Below are positions 9,894 through 18,505 of a DNA stretch of 64,000 bases, piece by piece. Under the pieces are notes generated by a model, which saw only the letters and a list, made by a program, of their open reading frames with translations, had not been told where the DNA came from and did no database searches. The position numbers and the translations under genes were made by a program. The stretch spans positions 20,382 through 84,381 of the forward strand of contig JAOARQ010000043.1 in the NCBI GenBank assembly GCA_025210455.1, read 5' to 3'. Source of the stretch: Pelagimonas sp. (GTDB lineage: Bacteria > Pseudomonadota > Alphaproteobacteria > Rhodobacterales > Rhodobacteraceae). Each line of letters begins with the position of its first letter. Positions within the stretch are counted from its first letter, which is position 1.

Positions 9894-10343
9894 ATGAGCC
9901 TTAACGTTTATCTCTCGGGTGAGATCCACACAGACTGGCGCGATCAGATTACATCTGGCGCGGCGGGGCTGGGGATCACCTTTAACGCGCCGGTGACAGA
10001 TCATGACGCCAGTGACGATTGTGGCGTGGCGATCCTTGGCGCCGAGGACAACAAATTCTGGCACGACAATAAAGGCGCAAATATGAACGCCATTCGCACC
10101 CGCAAAGGCATTGCTGATGCGGATGTGGTTGTGGTGCGTTTTGGCGATAAATACAAACAGTGGAATGCTGCGTTTGACGCGGGCTATGCCGCTGCGCTGG
10201 GTAAATCACTGATCATTCTGCAGCCGCCAGAGCATGATCACGCCCTCAAAGAGGTGGATGCCGCTGCCCTTGCCGTGGCCCGCACCCCCGAACAGGTGGT
10301 GCAGATCCTGACCTATGTTCTGACCGGAGCGCTTCCCGGTTGA
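9894..10343 (+). CDS. YtoQ family protein
   Basis: This 149-residue soluble protein begins MSLNVYLSGEIHTDWR and carries DADVVVVRFGDKYKQWNAAFDAGYA and LGKSLIILQP. These are features of the YtoQ family, which resembles nucleoside 2-deoxyribosyltransferase-like folds. The biochemical function of YtoQ is not established, so none is assigned. A strong AGGAGG lies just before the ATG at 9894 and rules out the longer upstream reading to 9831. A bidirectional terminator follows, so the gene is likely a single transcription unit. Confidence 0.8.
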   Translation: MSLNVYLSGEIHTDWRDQITSGAAGLGITFNAPVTDHDASDDCGVAILGAEDNKFWHDNKGANMNAIRTRKGIADADVVVVRFGDKYKQWNAAFDAGYAAALGKSLIILQPPEHDHALKEVDAAALAVARTPEQVVQILTYVLTGALPG

Positions 10344-10349
10344 AAGGGT

Positions 10350-10372
10350 AAAGGCGCGTGATCCGCGCCTTT
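10350..10372. terminator. Bidirectional terminator between convergent genes
   Basis: A perfect 9-bp stem (10350-10358 with 10364-10372) ends in AAA on one side and TTT on the other, with a five-base loop. It sits between the stop codons of the YtoQ-like gene and the convergent glutathione transferase gene. Confidence 0.75.
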
Positions 10373-10377
10373 CTATA

Positions 10378-11079
10378 TCAGCCCTCGCGCGGCGGTGTGT
10401 TCAGGCCCACCTGAACGGCTGGGCGGGCTTCGAAACGGGCGACATAGGCCTTGAGGTTTGTATAGTTGTCCCAGCCCAGCACCTCTTTTGCGCCGTAGAA
10501 ATCCAGAACACGCAGCCAGGGCGCAATGGCCATATCGGCGATGGAATAGTCGCCAGCGACCCAATCCTGACCGTCCAGCTGTTTTTCCAGCACGTTCAAC
10601 AGGCGCTTGGCTTCGTTGATATAGCGTTCACGCGGGCGCGGGTCTTCGATGTCGCTGCCAGCAAACTTATAAAAGAACCCAAGCTGCCCCAGCATCGGGC
10701 CAAGGCCCCCCATCTGGAACATCAGCCATTGGGTCACAACGGCCTTTTCACTGGCGGATTTACCAATGAATTTGCCGGTCTTTTCCGCCAGATACAGCAG
10801 GATTGCGCCGCTTTCGAACAGGCCAATCGGCGCGCCATCGGGGCCGTTCGGATCGATGATCGCCGGGATCTTATTATTGGGGTTCAGGCTTAGGAACTCG
10901 GGGCTTTGGACATCCGAATCTGACAGGGTGACGCGATGGGCCTCATAAGGTAGGCCCATTTCTTCCAGCGCAATTGAAACCTTCACGCCATTGGGTGTCG
11001 GAAAAGCATAGAGCTGAATGTGGTCAGGCTTTTGCGCAGGCCAGCGCTGAGTAATGGGGAATTGCGAAAGATCGGCCAT
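10378..11079 (-). CDS. yfcG: Glutathione S-transferase family protein, YfcG-like
   Basis: This 233-residue enzyme has an N-terminal thioredoxin-fold GST domain with TPNGVKVSIALEEMGL, NPNNKIPAIIDP and LFESGAILLYLAEKTGK, then an all-helical C-terminal domain with YSIADMAIAPW. The pattern closely follows E. coli YfcG, a glutathione-dependent disulfide-bond oxidoreductase; the reaction here is inferred. The start ATG at 11079 is preceded by AGGAG. An open frame reaching 11547 in the same phase crosses mscL and is not used. The gene is divergent from mscL with about 120 bp between the starts. Confidence 0.85.
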   Translation of the reverse strand: MADLSQFPITQRWPAQKPDHIQLYAFPTPNGVKVSIALEEMGLPYEAHRVTLSDSDVQSPEFLSLNPNNKIPAIIDPNGPDGAPIGLFESGAILLYLAEKTGKFIGKSASEKAVVTQWLMFQMGGLGPMLGQLGFFYKFAGSDIEDPRPRERYINEAKRLLNVLEKQLDGQDWVAGDYSIADMAIAPWLRVLDFYGAKEVLGWDNYTNLKAYVARFEARPAVQVGLNTPPREG

Positions 11080-11199
11080 GGGGCTGCTCCTGATAACTGT
11101 GCGTTGGGGGAAACCTAAGCGCTGCTTCCCGGTTTCAAAGGGGGTTTTATGTGCAATTTTGCAGGTCGTGAGTGTGTGAGCGCGAAGAGGAATGGGACT

Positions 11200-11625
11200 A
11201 TGATACAAGAGTTCAAGGATTTCATTGCCAAGGGCAATGTCATGGATATGGCCGTGGGGATCATCGTGGGCGCGGCTTTTACCGCTATTGTGAAATCCAT
11301 GGTGGGTGATCTGATCAATCCGATCATCGCATTGTTTACAGGTGGGATCGACTTTACCGGCTGGTTCTATGCGCTGAACGGTCAGGTTTACGCCTCGCTT
11401 AGCGCGGCTGAAGAAGCGGGTGCGCCTGTCTTTGCTGTTGGACGGTTTGTGATGGCGGTGATCAACTTCCTCATTATCGCCTTTGTGGTTTTCATGCTGG
11501 TGAAAACTGTGAACCGGATCAAGGAAGCGGCAGAAAAGCAGGAACAAGAAACCACCGAAGACACCCCGGCGGGCCCAACCGAGCTGGATCTTTTGATCGA
11601 AATCCGGGATGCTTTGAAGAAATAA
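11200..11625 (+). CDS. mscL: Large-conductance mechanosensitive channel
   Basis: This 141-residue protein has the MscL architecture. An N-terminal amphipathic helix ([18 protein letters not shown]) leads into TM1 ([19 protein letters not shown]). A periplasmic loop, TM2 near residues 75-100 and a charged C-terminal helix follow. MscL opens under membrane tension to release solutes during hypo-osmotic shock. The ATG at 11200 gives the family's N-terminus; the open frame from 11149 adds an unrelated 17-residue stretch. A terminator hairpin with a T-run begins 9 bp after the stop, so the gene is a single unit. Confidence 0.96.
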   Translation: MIQEFKDFIAKGNVMDMAVGIIVGAAFTAIVKSMVGDLINPIIALFTGGIDFTGWFYALNGQVYASLSAAEEAGAPVFAVGRFVMAVINFLIIAFVVFMLVKTVNRIKEAAEKQEQETTEDTPAGPTELDLLIEIRDALKK

Positions 11626-11633
11626 GGGTACTT

Positions 11634-11662
11634 GAGGCCCTGTCCGCAGGGTCTCTCCTTTT
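11634..11662 (+). terminator. Rho-independent terminator of mscL
   Basis: A 9-bp stem (11634-11642 with 11647-11655, including one G-U pair) with loop TCCG is followed by TCCTTTTTT. It begins 9 bases after the mscL stop codon. Confidence 0.8.
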
Positions 11663-11686
11663 TTAAAGGAGCGCCACGGATATTGG

Positions 11687-11722
11687 TAGATGCAGGACCG
11701 CGGAAATCTGGTCCTGCATCTA
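11687..11722. repeat. Perfect 13-bp inverted repeat between mscL and ald
   Basis: TAGATGCAGGACC at 11687-11699 is repeated in inverse at 11710-11722 with a 10-base spacer. It lies 15 bases beyond the ald stop codon (minus strand), where it could act as a 3'-end hairpin, but no T-run follows on that strand. Confidence 0.6.
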
Positions 11723-11737
11723 TCGGTGTGTTCGGTG

Positions 11738-12856
11738 TTACTGTTTCACCGCCAGCTGTGGTGACAGCACGTCAATACCAAGCGCTTCGCCCACCGCATA
11801 GTAGGTCAGTTTGCCCGCGTGTACGTTCAACCCGTTCAGCAGGTGCGCGTCATCAAGACAGGCCTGTTTCCAACCTTTGTCGGCCAGCGCCAGCATAAAG
11901 GGCAGGGTGGCATTCCCCAATGCGATGGTTGAGGTCCGCGCCACGGCCCCCGGCATGTTTGCGACGCAATAATGCATGATGCCATCGACATCATAAATCG
12001 GGTCGGCATGGGTGGTTGCCTTTGAGGTTTCAAAGCAGCCGCCCTGATCAATCGCCACATCCACAAGGGCCGCACCGGGTTTCATTGTCGACAGCTGTGC
12101 GCGCGATACCAGTTTGGGGGCAGCAGCCCCGGGGATCAGCACCGCACCAATCACCATATCCGCATCCTGAATCAGTTCAGCGGTGGCCCCGGCAGTGGAA
12201 TACTGGTTCTTGAAACTGCCGCCAAAGACATCATCCAGATAGCGCAGACGCGGCAGTGATCTGTCCAGCACGGTCACATCGGCGCCCATCCCTGCAGCGA
12301 TCTTGGCCGCATGGGTGCCAACAACACCGCCGCCAATCACCACAACCTTGGCCGGGCCCACACCGGGCACGCCACCCATCAGAACACCGCGTCCGCCATT
12401 TGCTTTTTGCAGGGTCCATGCGCCCACCTGTGGGGCCAGCCGTCCGGCAACTTCGGACATGGGGGCCAGCAGCGGCAGCCCACCCCGGTCATCAGTCACA
12501 GTTTCATAGGCAATTGCAGTGCAGCCCGAGGCCAGCAGATCATGGGTCTGATCCGGGTCGGGTGCGAGATGCAGATAGGTGAACAGCAGCTGCCCTTCGC
12601 GCAGCATCTTGCGTTCACCGGCCTGCGGTTCCTTCACCTTGACGATCATATCGGCAGTGGCAAAGATTTCCTCGGCGGTGTCGACAATCCCGGCACCGGC
12701 GGCGGTGTAATCTTCGTCGGCAAAACCGGCACCAAGGCCCGCACCTTTCTGCATGATCACCTTATGCCCGTGGGCAATGGCTTCCTGTGCGGCGTTCGGG
12801 GTGATCCCGACGCGAAATTCCTGGGGTTTGATTTCAGTAGGGCATCCGATCAGCAT
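11738..12856 (-). CDS. ald: Alanine dehydrogenase
   Basis: This 372-residue NAD-dependent enzyme interconverts L-alanine and pyruvate plus ammonia. Its N-terminus MLIGCPTEIKPQEFRVGITP is typical. It carries VKVKEPQ with the substrate-binding lysine, YLHLAPD with the catalytic histidine, and a Rossmann NAD motif VVIGGGVVGTHAAKIAAGMG near the middle. Length matches the family. The start at 12856 is chosen by this N-terminus; the frame extends to 12952 without support. A divergent Lrp/AsnC regulator begins 138 bp away, an arrangement known for AldR-type control of ald, so regulation by that protein is likely. No operator was identified. Confidence 0.96.
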   Translation of the reverse strand: MLIGCPTEIKPQEFRVGITPNAAQEAIAHGHKVIMQKGAGLGAGFADEDYTAAGAGIVDTAEEIFATADMIVKVKEPQAGERKMLREGQLLFTYLHLAPDPDQTHDLLASGCTAIAYETVTDDRGGLPLLAPMSEVAGRLAPQVGAWTLQKANGGRGVLMGGVPGVGPAKVVVIGGGVVGTHAAKIAAGMGADVTVLDRSLPRLRYLDDVFGGSFKNQYSTAGATAELIQDADMVIGAVLIPGAAAPKLVSRAQLSTMKPGAALVDVAIDQGGCFETSKATTHADPIYDVDGIMHYCVANMPGAVARTSTIALGNATLPFMLALADKGWKQACLDDAHLLNGLNVHAGKLTYYAVGEALGIDVLSPQLAVKQ

Positions 12857-12994
12857 AACGCGCTCCTCCAATATGCTAATGCAACCAGAGTGGCACACCG
12901 CCTGTGCAAGCTGTTTTCTATCTTGATGGCTTGCGCTAGAATGAATGCACAAATATTCGGCAAACTTGGAAGTTATTCGAAGAAGGTTCGCGAA

Positions 12995-13453
12995 ATGTCA
13001 CTGGATGAGACGGATAAACGTATCTTGCGAACACTTCAGCGCAAGGGACGCATTTCCAACTCTGACCTCTCAGAGGCGGTGAATCTATCGGCCTCGGCCT
13101 GTCACCGTCGGGTGCAGCGCCTTGAGGCCGAAGGCTATGTGCGTGACTATGTAGCGCTGCTGGATGCGCGCAAGATGGGCCTGCCCACCACTGTGTTTGT
13201 TGAGATTACCCTAAGCGCGCAGGCGGATGAGGTGTTGGAAGCTTTCGAAACCGCTGTGGCCCGCGTGCCGGATGTGCTGGAATGCCATCTGATGGCAGGG
13301 TCTGCGGATTACATCCTCAAGGTGGTTGCAGAAGACACCGAAGATTTCGCCCGCATTCATCGCCAGCACCTGACCCGCCTGCCGGGGGTGGCGCAGATGC
13401 AGTCTTCCTTTGCGTTACGCACGGTGTTCAAGACCACAGCCCTGCCGGTCTGA
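12995..13453 (+). CDS. Lrp/AsnC family transcriptional regulator, probably controlling ald
   Basis: This 152-residue protein has the Lrp layout. The N-terminal winged helix-turn-helix (LDETDKRILRTLQRKGRI, then LSASACHRRVQRLEAEGYV) is followed by a ligand-binding RAM domain with VLECHLMAGSADYILKV. Lrp/AsnC proteins form multimers and respond to amino acids. The ATG at 12995 gives the standard N-terminus; a much longer open frame back to 12311 runs antisense through ald and is rejected. Its divergent position to ald suggests control by alanine or a related amino acid (inference). Confidence 0.92.
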   Translation: MSLDETDKRILRTLQRKGRISNSDLSEAVNLSASACHRRVQRLEAEGYVRDYVALLDARKMGLPTTVFVEITLSAQADEVLEAFETAVARVPDVLECHLMAGSADYILKVVAEDTEDFARIHRQHLTRLPGVAQMQSSFALRTVFKTTALPV

Positions 13454-13511
13454 CATTGCCCTTGCCCAAAGCATAGGCCATGGTGCCGCCAATCAGCAGG
13501 GAGAGGCCAGA

Positions 13512-15101
13512 ATGCAGGGCGATTGGGATCACATAATTGTCGGCGCAGGTAGCGCAGGATGCGTTTTGGCCAAACGTCTGACCGAAGGGGGCCGCCGGGT
13601 ACTGCTGCTGGAAGCGGGCGGTAAGGACAATTACCATTGGGTGCATATCCCCATGGGGTATCTGTATTGTATTGGCAATCCGCGTACCGATTGGATGTAT
13701 AAGACCGAAGCCGATGCAGGGCTGAACGGGCGACAGTTGCTGTATCCGCGCGGCAAGGTGCTGGGGGGCTGTTCTTCGATCAACGGGATGCTCTACTTGC
13801 GGGGGCAGGCGGCTGATTATGACGGGTGGCGTCAGCTGGGCCTGTCTGGCTGGGGCTGGGACGATGTGCTGCCCTATTTCCTGAAATCCGAAGACTATTC
13901 CGAAGGCGCATCAGATCTGCATGCGCAGGGGGGTGAATGGCGGGTCGAAACCCAGCGTCTGCACTGGGAGGTGCTGGATCACTGGCGGGATGCGGCGGCA
14001 GAGGCTGGCCTGCCCGTGGTCGAAGATTTCAACCGAGGCGACAACGAGGGCGTGGGCTATTTCCGGGTGAACCAGCGCGGTGGCTGGCGGATGAACACGG
14101 CCAAGGCCTTTTTGCGCACCGCGCCCCAAGACAAGCTAAAGGTGGAAACCAAGGCGCAGGCGATGCATCTGATCATGCAGGATGGGCGCGCGGTGGGGGT
14201 GGTCTATGATCAGAATGGCCAGCGCTGCGAAGCGCGCTGTTCTGGCGATGTGATCCTGTCAGCCGGGGCGATCAATTCGCCTCAGATCCTGCAACTGTCC
14301 GGCATTGGTCCGGCGGATTTGCTGCAAGAACACGGCATCGCGGTGCAGCAGGATGCGCCCGGCGTTGGGGCCAATCTGCAAGACCACCTGCAATTGCGCT
14401 GCGCCTGGAAGTTGCAGGGGGCCAAGACCCTGAACACGATGGCCAATTCCTTTCTGGGCAAGATGCAGATTGGCATGGATTACGTGTTTCGCCGTCGCGG
14501 GCCCATGTCGATGGCCCCGTCGCAGCTGGGTGCTTTTGCCAGATCACGCGAAGGGTTGGCCACGCCTGATATCGAATTCCACGTTCAGCCGCTGTCGCTG
14601 GGCGCGTTTGGGGAATCCTTGCATGATTTCCCAGCTCTGACCGCATCGGTGTGCAACCTGCGCCCTGAAAGCCGTGGCGCGGTGCGCATTGCCTCGAACG
14701 ACTGGCGGGATGCGCCGAAAATCGCGCCGAATTACCTGTCTACAGAGGGGGATCGCCGGGTGGCGGTGGATTCGATCCGCTTTGCCCGCAAGGTCATGGC
14801 GCAGTCTTCGATGCAGCGCTATGCGCCAGAGGAAATGAAACCGGGGCCTGATTTCGAAAGCGAAGCCGAGCTTGCGCAGGCCGCGGGGGATATCGGCACG
14901 ACCATTTTCCACCCGGTTTCAACAGTGCGTATGGGCAACGAAGACAGCGCCCCATTGGACGCCGAACTGCGGTTTAAAACTGTCGGAGGTCTGCGTGTGG
15001 TTGACGCCAGTGTGATGCCGCTGATCACCAGTGGAAACACCAATTCACCCACCATCATGATCGCGGAAAAAGCCGCAGATATGATCTTGGCGGCGCGTTA
15101 G
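13512..15101 (+). CDS. GMC-family FAD oxidoreductase (choline/alcohol dehydrogenase-like)
   Basis: This 529-residue flavoenzyme has the FAD motif IIVGAGSAGCVLAKRLTEGG at the N-terminus and the GMC signature GKVLGGCSSINGMLYLRG. The C-terminal active-site region has HPVSTVRMG and NTNSPTIMIAEKAAD. GMC enzymes oxidise alcohols such as choline, glucose or aliphatic alcohols; the substrate here is unknown. The ATG at 13512 follows a GGGAGAGG stretch. The longer frame from 13410 overlaps the end of the Lrp gene. It follows that gene by 58 bp on the same strand and could be coregulated. It converges with a lipoprotein gene (2-bp gap). No betaine aldehyde dehydrogenase gene accompanies it, so a role as BetA is not supported by context. 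Confidence 0.88.
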   Translation: MQGDWDHIIVGAGSAGCVLAKRLTEGGRRVLLLEAGGKDNYHWVHIPMGYLYCIGNPRTDWMYKTEADAGLNGRQLLYPRGKVLGGCSSINGMLYLRGQAADYDGWRQLGLSGWGWDDVLPYFLKSEDYSEGASDLHAQGGEWRVETQRLHWEVLDHWRDAAAEAGLPVVEDFNRGDNEGVGYFRVNQRGGWRMNTAKAFLRTAPQDKLKVETKAQAMHLIMQDGRAVGVVYDQNGQRCEARCSGDVILSAGAINSPQILQLSGIGPADLLQEHGIAVQQDAPGVGANLQDHLQLRCAWKLQGAKTLNTMANSFLGKMQIGMDYVFRRRGPMSMAPSQLGAFARSREGLATPDIEFHVQPLSLGAFGESLHDFPALTASVCNLRPESRGAVRIASNDWRDAPKIAPNYLSTEGDRRVAVDSIRFARKVMAQSSMQRYAPEEMKPGPDFESEAELAQAAGDIGTTIFHPVSTVRMGNEDSAPLDAELRFKTVGGLRVVDASVMPLITSGNTNSPTIMIAEKAADMILAAR

Positions 15102-15103
15102 GA

Positions 15104-15304
15104 TCAGATGGGGCCCAGCCCGTACAGAACATTGGTTTCGGATCTGGTCGAAATTTCCGGCGTCCGCGGGTACTGAAGATCATCCAGATATGATTGGGCA
15201 AAGCCGGGCATCGCGGATCGGCTCACTTCCTCATGTGAAGTGGCGCAGCCTGCAATACTCAGTCCAAGAATGGGGAACAGCATTCCTGTAATCACACGCG
15301 ACAT
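15104..15304 (-). CDS. Small predicted lipoprotein
   Basis: This 66-residue protein has a signal sequence MSRVITGMLFPILGLSIAGC whose last residues form a lipobox, so Cys20 would be lipidated. The remainder is a short polar tail ending NVLYGLGPI. AAGGAG lies upstream of the ATG at 15304. It is convergent with the GMC gene and lies 95 bp downstream of the catabolic operon on the same strand. No family is recognised. The open frame to 15406 would add a segment without signal-peptide character and is not used. Confidence 0.6.
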   Translation of the reverse strand: MSRVITGMLFPILGLSIAGCATSHEEVSRSAMPGFAQSYLDDLQYPRTPEISTRSETNVLYGLGPI

Positions 15305-15399
15305 TTTCAAGGCTCTCCTTTTCAATGTCGTACGATATTGAATCAAATTGTGACGCATTTGCGGCGCAACCGGGGAGAGAGTGTGAAGCGCATATTTTT

Positions 15400-16155
15400 T
15401 CAGCACGCCAAGCTGTGAGAGAAAAGCGCGCCAAAGCCGCTGGGCTGATCATCCAGACCCGCAAGACGCATCATATGCCAGGCAAGGGCCTGATTGCTGC
15501 TCAGAACGGGCAGGCCGGTTTGGGCTTCGATTGAGGCAATCACCTTTGCACACCGCAGATTGGTGCAGGAGACCACTAAAGCATCGCAATCTGTTGTCTG
15601 CGCAAGGCGCAGCGCAGCGGCGGTGATCGAGGCTTCGGTGATCCGGGCCACAATGCGATCGTCGCCTTCCTCAAAAGATCCAAAGCCGGTGATGTCAAAC
15701 CCGGCCTCTTCCAGCCGGTCACGCATGCGGGCAGAAACCTCGGGCAGGTAAGGTGTGAGAAAGCCAGGCCGCCTGACCCCAAGCGCCTGTCCGGCTGCGA
15801 TCAGCGCCGCCAGCGGGTCTGTGATCTTTGCCTTTGGAAAGATCTGCTGCACGGCCTCAGCCACCTTCTGAGACCCAATCACAGATGAAGCTGATGTGCA
15901 GCCATAGCCGATCACGTCGAATTCCAGCGCGCTGGGCAAAAGCGCGGCAGCGGCTGGGATATCTGCCTGCATCTGTGCCAGTGTTTCGGGGCGGATCTCA
16001 GGCACCATCGGGATGCGTGTATGATACAGCGCGACGCCGTTTTGCGGGGCGAACATGCGCATTTCCGCTTCCAGGGTTTCATCGGTGGACAGCAGGATCA
16101 GTCCCAGATTGGCACGGGTGCCAATCCCGTCATCGGTGACAAACGGCAGTTTCAT
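15400..16155 (-). CDS. Asp/Glu racemase superfamily enzyme, maleate cis-trans isomerase/arylmalonate decarboxylase-like
   Basis: This 251-residue enzyme has the two-cysteine active site of the superfamily: Cys86 in GYGCTSASSVIG and Cys197 in VVSCTNLRC. It matches the maleate isomerase, arylmalonate decarboxylase and EutA branch. The ATG at 16155 with GAGGG upstream is preferred over a TTG at 16167 that overlaps the previous stop. It is the last gene of the M20-DpaL-M24 operon. EutA-like proteins also accompany ectoine catabolic genes with an M24 hydrolase and a PLP lyase, so the grouping may be functionally meaningful. The actual reaction is unknown. Confidence 0.8.
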   Translation of the reverse strand: MKLPFVTDDGIGTRANLGLILLSTDETLEAEMRMFAPQNGVALYHTRIPMVPEIRPETLAQMQADIPAAAALLPSALEFDVIGYGCTSASSVIGSQKVAEAVQQIFPKAKITDPLAALIAAGQALGVRRPGFLTPYLPEVSARMRDRLEEAGFDITGFGSFEEGDDRIVARITEASITAAALRLAQTTDCDALVVSCTNLRCAKVIASIEAQTGLPVLSSNQALAWHMMRLAGLDDQPSGFGALFSHSLAC

Positions 16156-16163
16156 TTTATCCC

Positions 16164-17330
16164 TCAAAGAATTGGCAGTTCGGGGGCGGCGCGCTTTGTC
16201 AGCAGCTCGGCACCATCAGCGCGCAGGACGATGTTTTCCTCATGCACCATCAGCCGCCCTGCACCGTAAGACAGCGATGGTTCTAGCGTCAGGACCATGT
16301 TTTCGAGCAAGACCGTGTCGTCAAACGCCGCATGTGAGGGCCATTCGGTCAGCTGCATCCCCAGCCCATGCCCCAGCCGCCCGACATCGCCGCCCTGATC
16401 ATCCATTTCTGTGATCACTGATTGCATGGTCTGAAACAGTTCGCGGCAGGTGATGCCAGGGCGGGCGGCGTTGATTCCGGCCTCGGTCGCGCGCCAAAGC
16501 ACCTCATAGGCGCGGCGTGACAGATCATCGGCGTGACCAATGGCAAAGTTGCGGTCAAAGTCGCAGAAATACCCATCCCAGGTGGCCCCGGTGTCCAGCA
16601 TAAAGATATCGCCAGCCTGCAAAGGGCGGGCTGTTGGCGGCGAAATCACATCACGATAGCCCCCCTGATCCGCGCCACCCACAAGATAGGGCACATCATC
16701 CGCCCCCTGTGCCAGCGCCGCACGGCGAAAATCGCGAAACAGCTGATCAAAGGGCAGCCCTTCCTGTGCCAATTGCGGGATTTCATCAAAGCTGCGCGAT
16801 CCAATGGCGCAGATATGGCGCAGTTTGGTGATCTCGGCCTCCGACTTGACCATGCGCAGGCTGCGAATGATCGGCGTGGCGTCTTGAACCTGCAAACCCG
16901 GTAACGCGGCCAGCAGGCGTTCATAATCCGCCAGCGGCATACGCAAGCCGGTTTCATGGCCTTTCAGCAAGCCGATGGCGCCCTGTTGGGCCGCGATGGG
17001 GGCCAATAGATCTGTTAGCAGGCTGATGCCATCATCGGCGGGGTTTGGGGCGCTCCAGGTGCGAATATCACTGATCCATGTGCGCCGCATCAGATCCGCG
17101 CCGATTTCGGGAATAATGGCAATGGGATCACCGCTGGCAGGCACAAAGAGAAACCAGGGGCGGGTGGGGCTTTGCCAGAACAACGTGTGGAACCCGCTGA
17201 AATATCGCACTTCTGGTTCTGACAGCAGCAGAACCCCGGTCAACCCTTGTTGCGCCATCAGACTCTGTGCCTTGCGGGTACGGGCCTGGAATTCAGCGGT
17301 GTCAAAGCCGCGCACAGGGGTGTCAGACAT
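16164..17330 (-). CDS. M24 family metallopeptidase/hydrolase (Xaa-Pro aminopeptidase-like)
   Basis: This 388-residue protein has an N-terminal creatinase-like domain and a C-terminal pita-bread domain. The metal ligands are visible in order: Asp in MLDTGATWDG, Asp in FCDFDRN, His in LGHGLGMQL, Glu in LTLEPSL and Glu in VHEENIV. The family includes prolidases, creatinase and ectoine hydrolase, all of which cleave C-N bonds. This sequence does not look like a typical ectoine hydrolase. It overlaps the diaminopropionate ammonia-lyase gene by eight bases and precedes the racemase-like gene by nine. It may release an amino acid from a cyclic or N-acylated precursor (inference). Confidence 0.85.
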   Translation of the reverse strand: MSDTPVRGFDTAEFQARTRKAQSLMAQQGLTGVLLLSEPEVRYFSGFHTLFWQSPTRPWFLFVPASGDPIAIIPEIGADLMRRTWISDIRTWSAPNPADDGISLLTDLLAPIAAQQGAIGLLKGHETGLRMPLADYERLLAALPGLQVQDATPIIRSLRMVKSEAEITKLRHICAIGSRSFDEIPQLAQEGLPFDQLFRDFRRAALAQGADDVPYLVGGADQGGYRDVISPPTARPLQAGDIFMLDTGATWDGYFCDFDRNFAIGHADDLSRRAYEVLWRATEAGINAARPGITCRELFQTMQSVITEMDDQGGDVGRLGHGLGMQLTEWPSHAAFDDTVLLENMVLTLEPSLSYGAGRLMVHEENIVLRADGAELLTKRAAPELPIL

Positions 17331-18504
17331 CTTTGCCCCCCATGATGGCTGCGAAAATTTCCGGGTCTGTCACCCCTTCGGATCCGATCAAAAGCACGCG
17401 CGACTGCGGGCCAAGATCCAGCGTCTGCGCCATTTCGGGGGATTGCATCGCCGCAATGATAGCCGCGAGCCCTGCCACCGCACTTTCACCGGCCTCGATC
17501 TTGGGATCACCGCTTTCCTGATTGGCAAGCAGACGAATGGTTGGGGGAATAAGGTGATCGGGGATGGTTAGAAAATCAACGGCTTCCTCTGCCAGGATTT
17601 CCCAGGCCATTTCAGAAGGTTCGCCACAGGATAGGCCAGCCATGATGGTTTCTTCTTGAATGGCGAAGGCTGTGGCCTGACCGGCGCGGGCGCTGTCAAA
17701 CAGGCAGGCGGCTAAATCTGGTTCCACAATCACCACACGGGGTGAGACCGCGCCGTAAAACTGGCGCAACCCGGCCGCGACAGAGGCGGCCAGCCCGCCG
17801 ACCCCCCCTTGCAAAAACACATGGGTGGGGGGCTGCGGCAGGGCCTCGCAGACCTCGCGGGTCATCATGCCATAGCCTGCCATCACATCGCGCGGCGGAT
17901 CCGTATAACCGGGCCATGAGGTGTCAGAGACCACAAACCAGCCATTGGCTTCGGCTTCTTCTTTGGCTTGAACAACAGAGGCGTCGTAATCCCCGTTGAT
18001 GCGGATCACGGTGGCGCCCAGATCGCGCATGGCCTGCGCGCGGCCCTCGCTCACTTCGGCGTGGATGTAGATGCGGCAGGGCACGCCAAAGCGCTGACAG
18101 CCCCAGGCCAGTGACCGCCCATGGTTGCCATCTGTTGCAGAAACCAAGGTGATTTCAGCAGCCTGAGGATGGTTGCGCGCGCGGATATCCTGCAGGGAAA
18201 CCGGATGCCCCAGACGTTTGGTCAGCTCGCGTTGTAGAACGCGCATGGCTGCGTAAGACCCACCCAGCGCCTTGAAACTGCCCAGCCCAAAGCGCGGGCC
18301 TTCGTCTTTGTAATGGATCTCTCCCACGCCCAGTTGTTTTGCCAGACCTGACAAAGACACCAATGGGGTGGGTTCATAGCCCAGCCAGTGACCGATTTCT
18401 TCGCAGGCCTTTGCGAAATCGGCTTTTGTGATCACGCGTTGCGCGGCATCCCCAATCTGCGGGTTTTGGCGGGTGTGTTTCAGAGGGGTGGCAAATCTGT
18501 CCAT
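17323..18504 (-). CDS. dpaL: Diaminopropionate ammonia-lyase
   Basis: This 393-residue PLP enzyme matches E. coli DpaL (YgeX). It has KDEGPRFGLGSFKALGGSYA with the PLP lysine Lys78, TDGNHGRSLAWG with Asp125 beside the phosphate-binding loop, DTSWPGYTDPP, and IMAGLSCGEPS. DpaL converts 2,3-diaminopropionate to pyruvate and two ammonia molecules. The start at 18504 is one base from the end of the upstream M20 gene, and the 3' end overlaps the M24 gene. With an amidohydrolase upstream and an M24 hydrolase downstream, the operon may free diaminopropionate from a derivative and degrade it (inference). Confidence 0.9.
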   Translation of the reverse strand: MDRFATPLKHTRQNPQIGDAAQRVITKADFAKACEEIGHWLGYEPTPLVSLSGLAKQLGVGEIHYKDEGPRFGLGSFKALGGSYAAMRVLQRELTKRLGHPVSLQDIRARNHPQAAEITLVSATDGNHGRSLAWGCQRFGVPCRIYIHAEVSEGRAQAMRDLGATVIRINGDYDASVVQAKEEAEANGWFVVSDTSWPGYTDPPRDVMAGYGMMTREVCEALPQPPTHVFLQGGVGGLAASVAAGLRQFYGAVSPRVVIVEPDLAACLFDSARAGQATAFAIQEETIMAGLSCGEPSEMAWEILAEEAVDFLTIPDHLIPPTIRLLANQESGDPKIEAGESAVAGLAAIIAAMQSPEMAQTLDLGPQSRVLLIGSEGVTDPEIFAAIMGGKDV

Positions 18505-18505
18505 C

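Noticed and set aside
13512..15101. Assignment of the GMC oxidoreductase as choline dehydrogenase BetA
   Set aside because: No betB or betI gene accompanies it, and GMC family members act on many alcohols.
16164..17330. Identification of the M24 protein as ectoine hydrolase (DoeA/EutD)
   Set aside because: The gene neighbourhood is reminiscent, but the N-terminal domain wording differs from ectoine hydrolase and no ectoine transporter or EutC/EutE-type gene is present.
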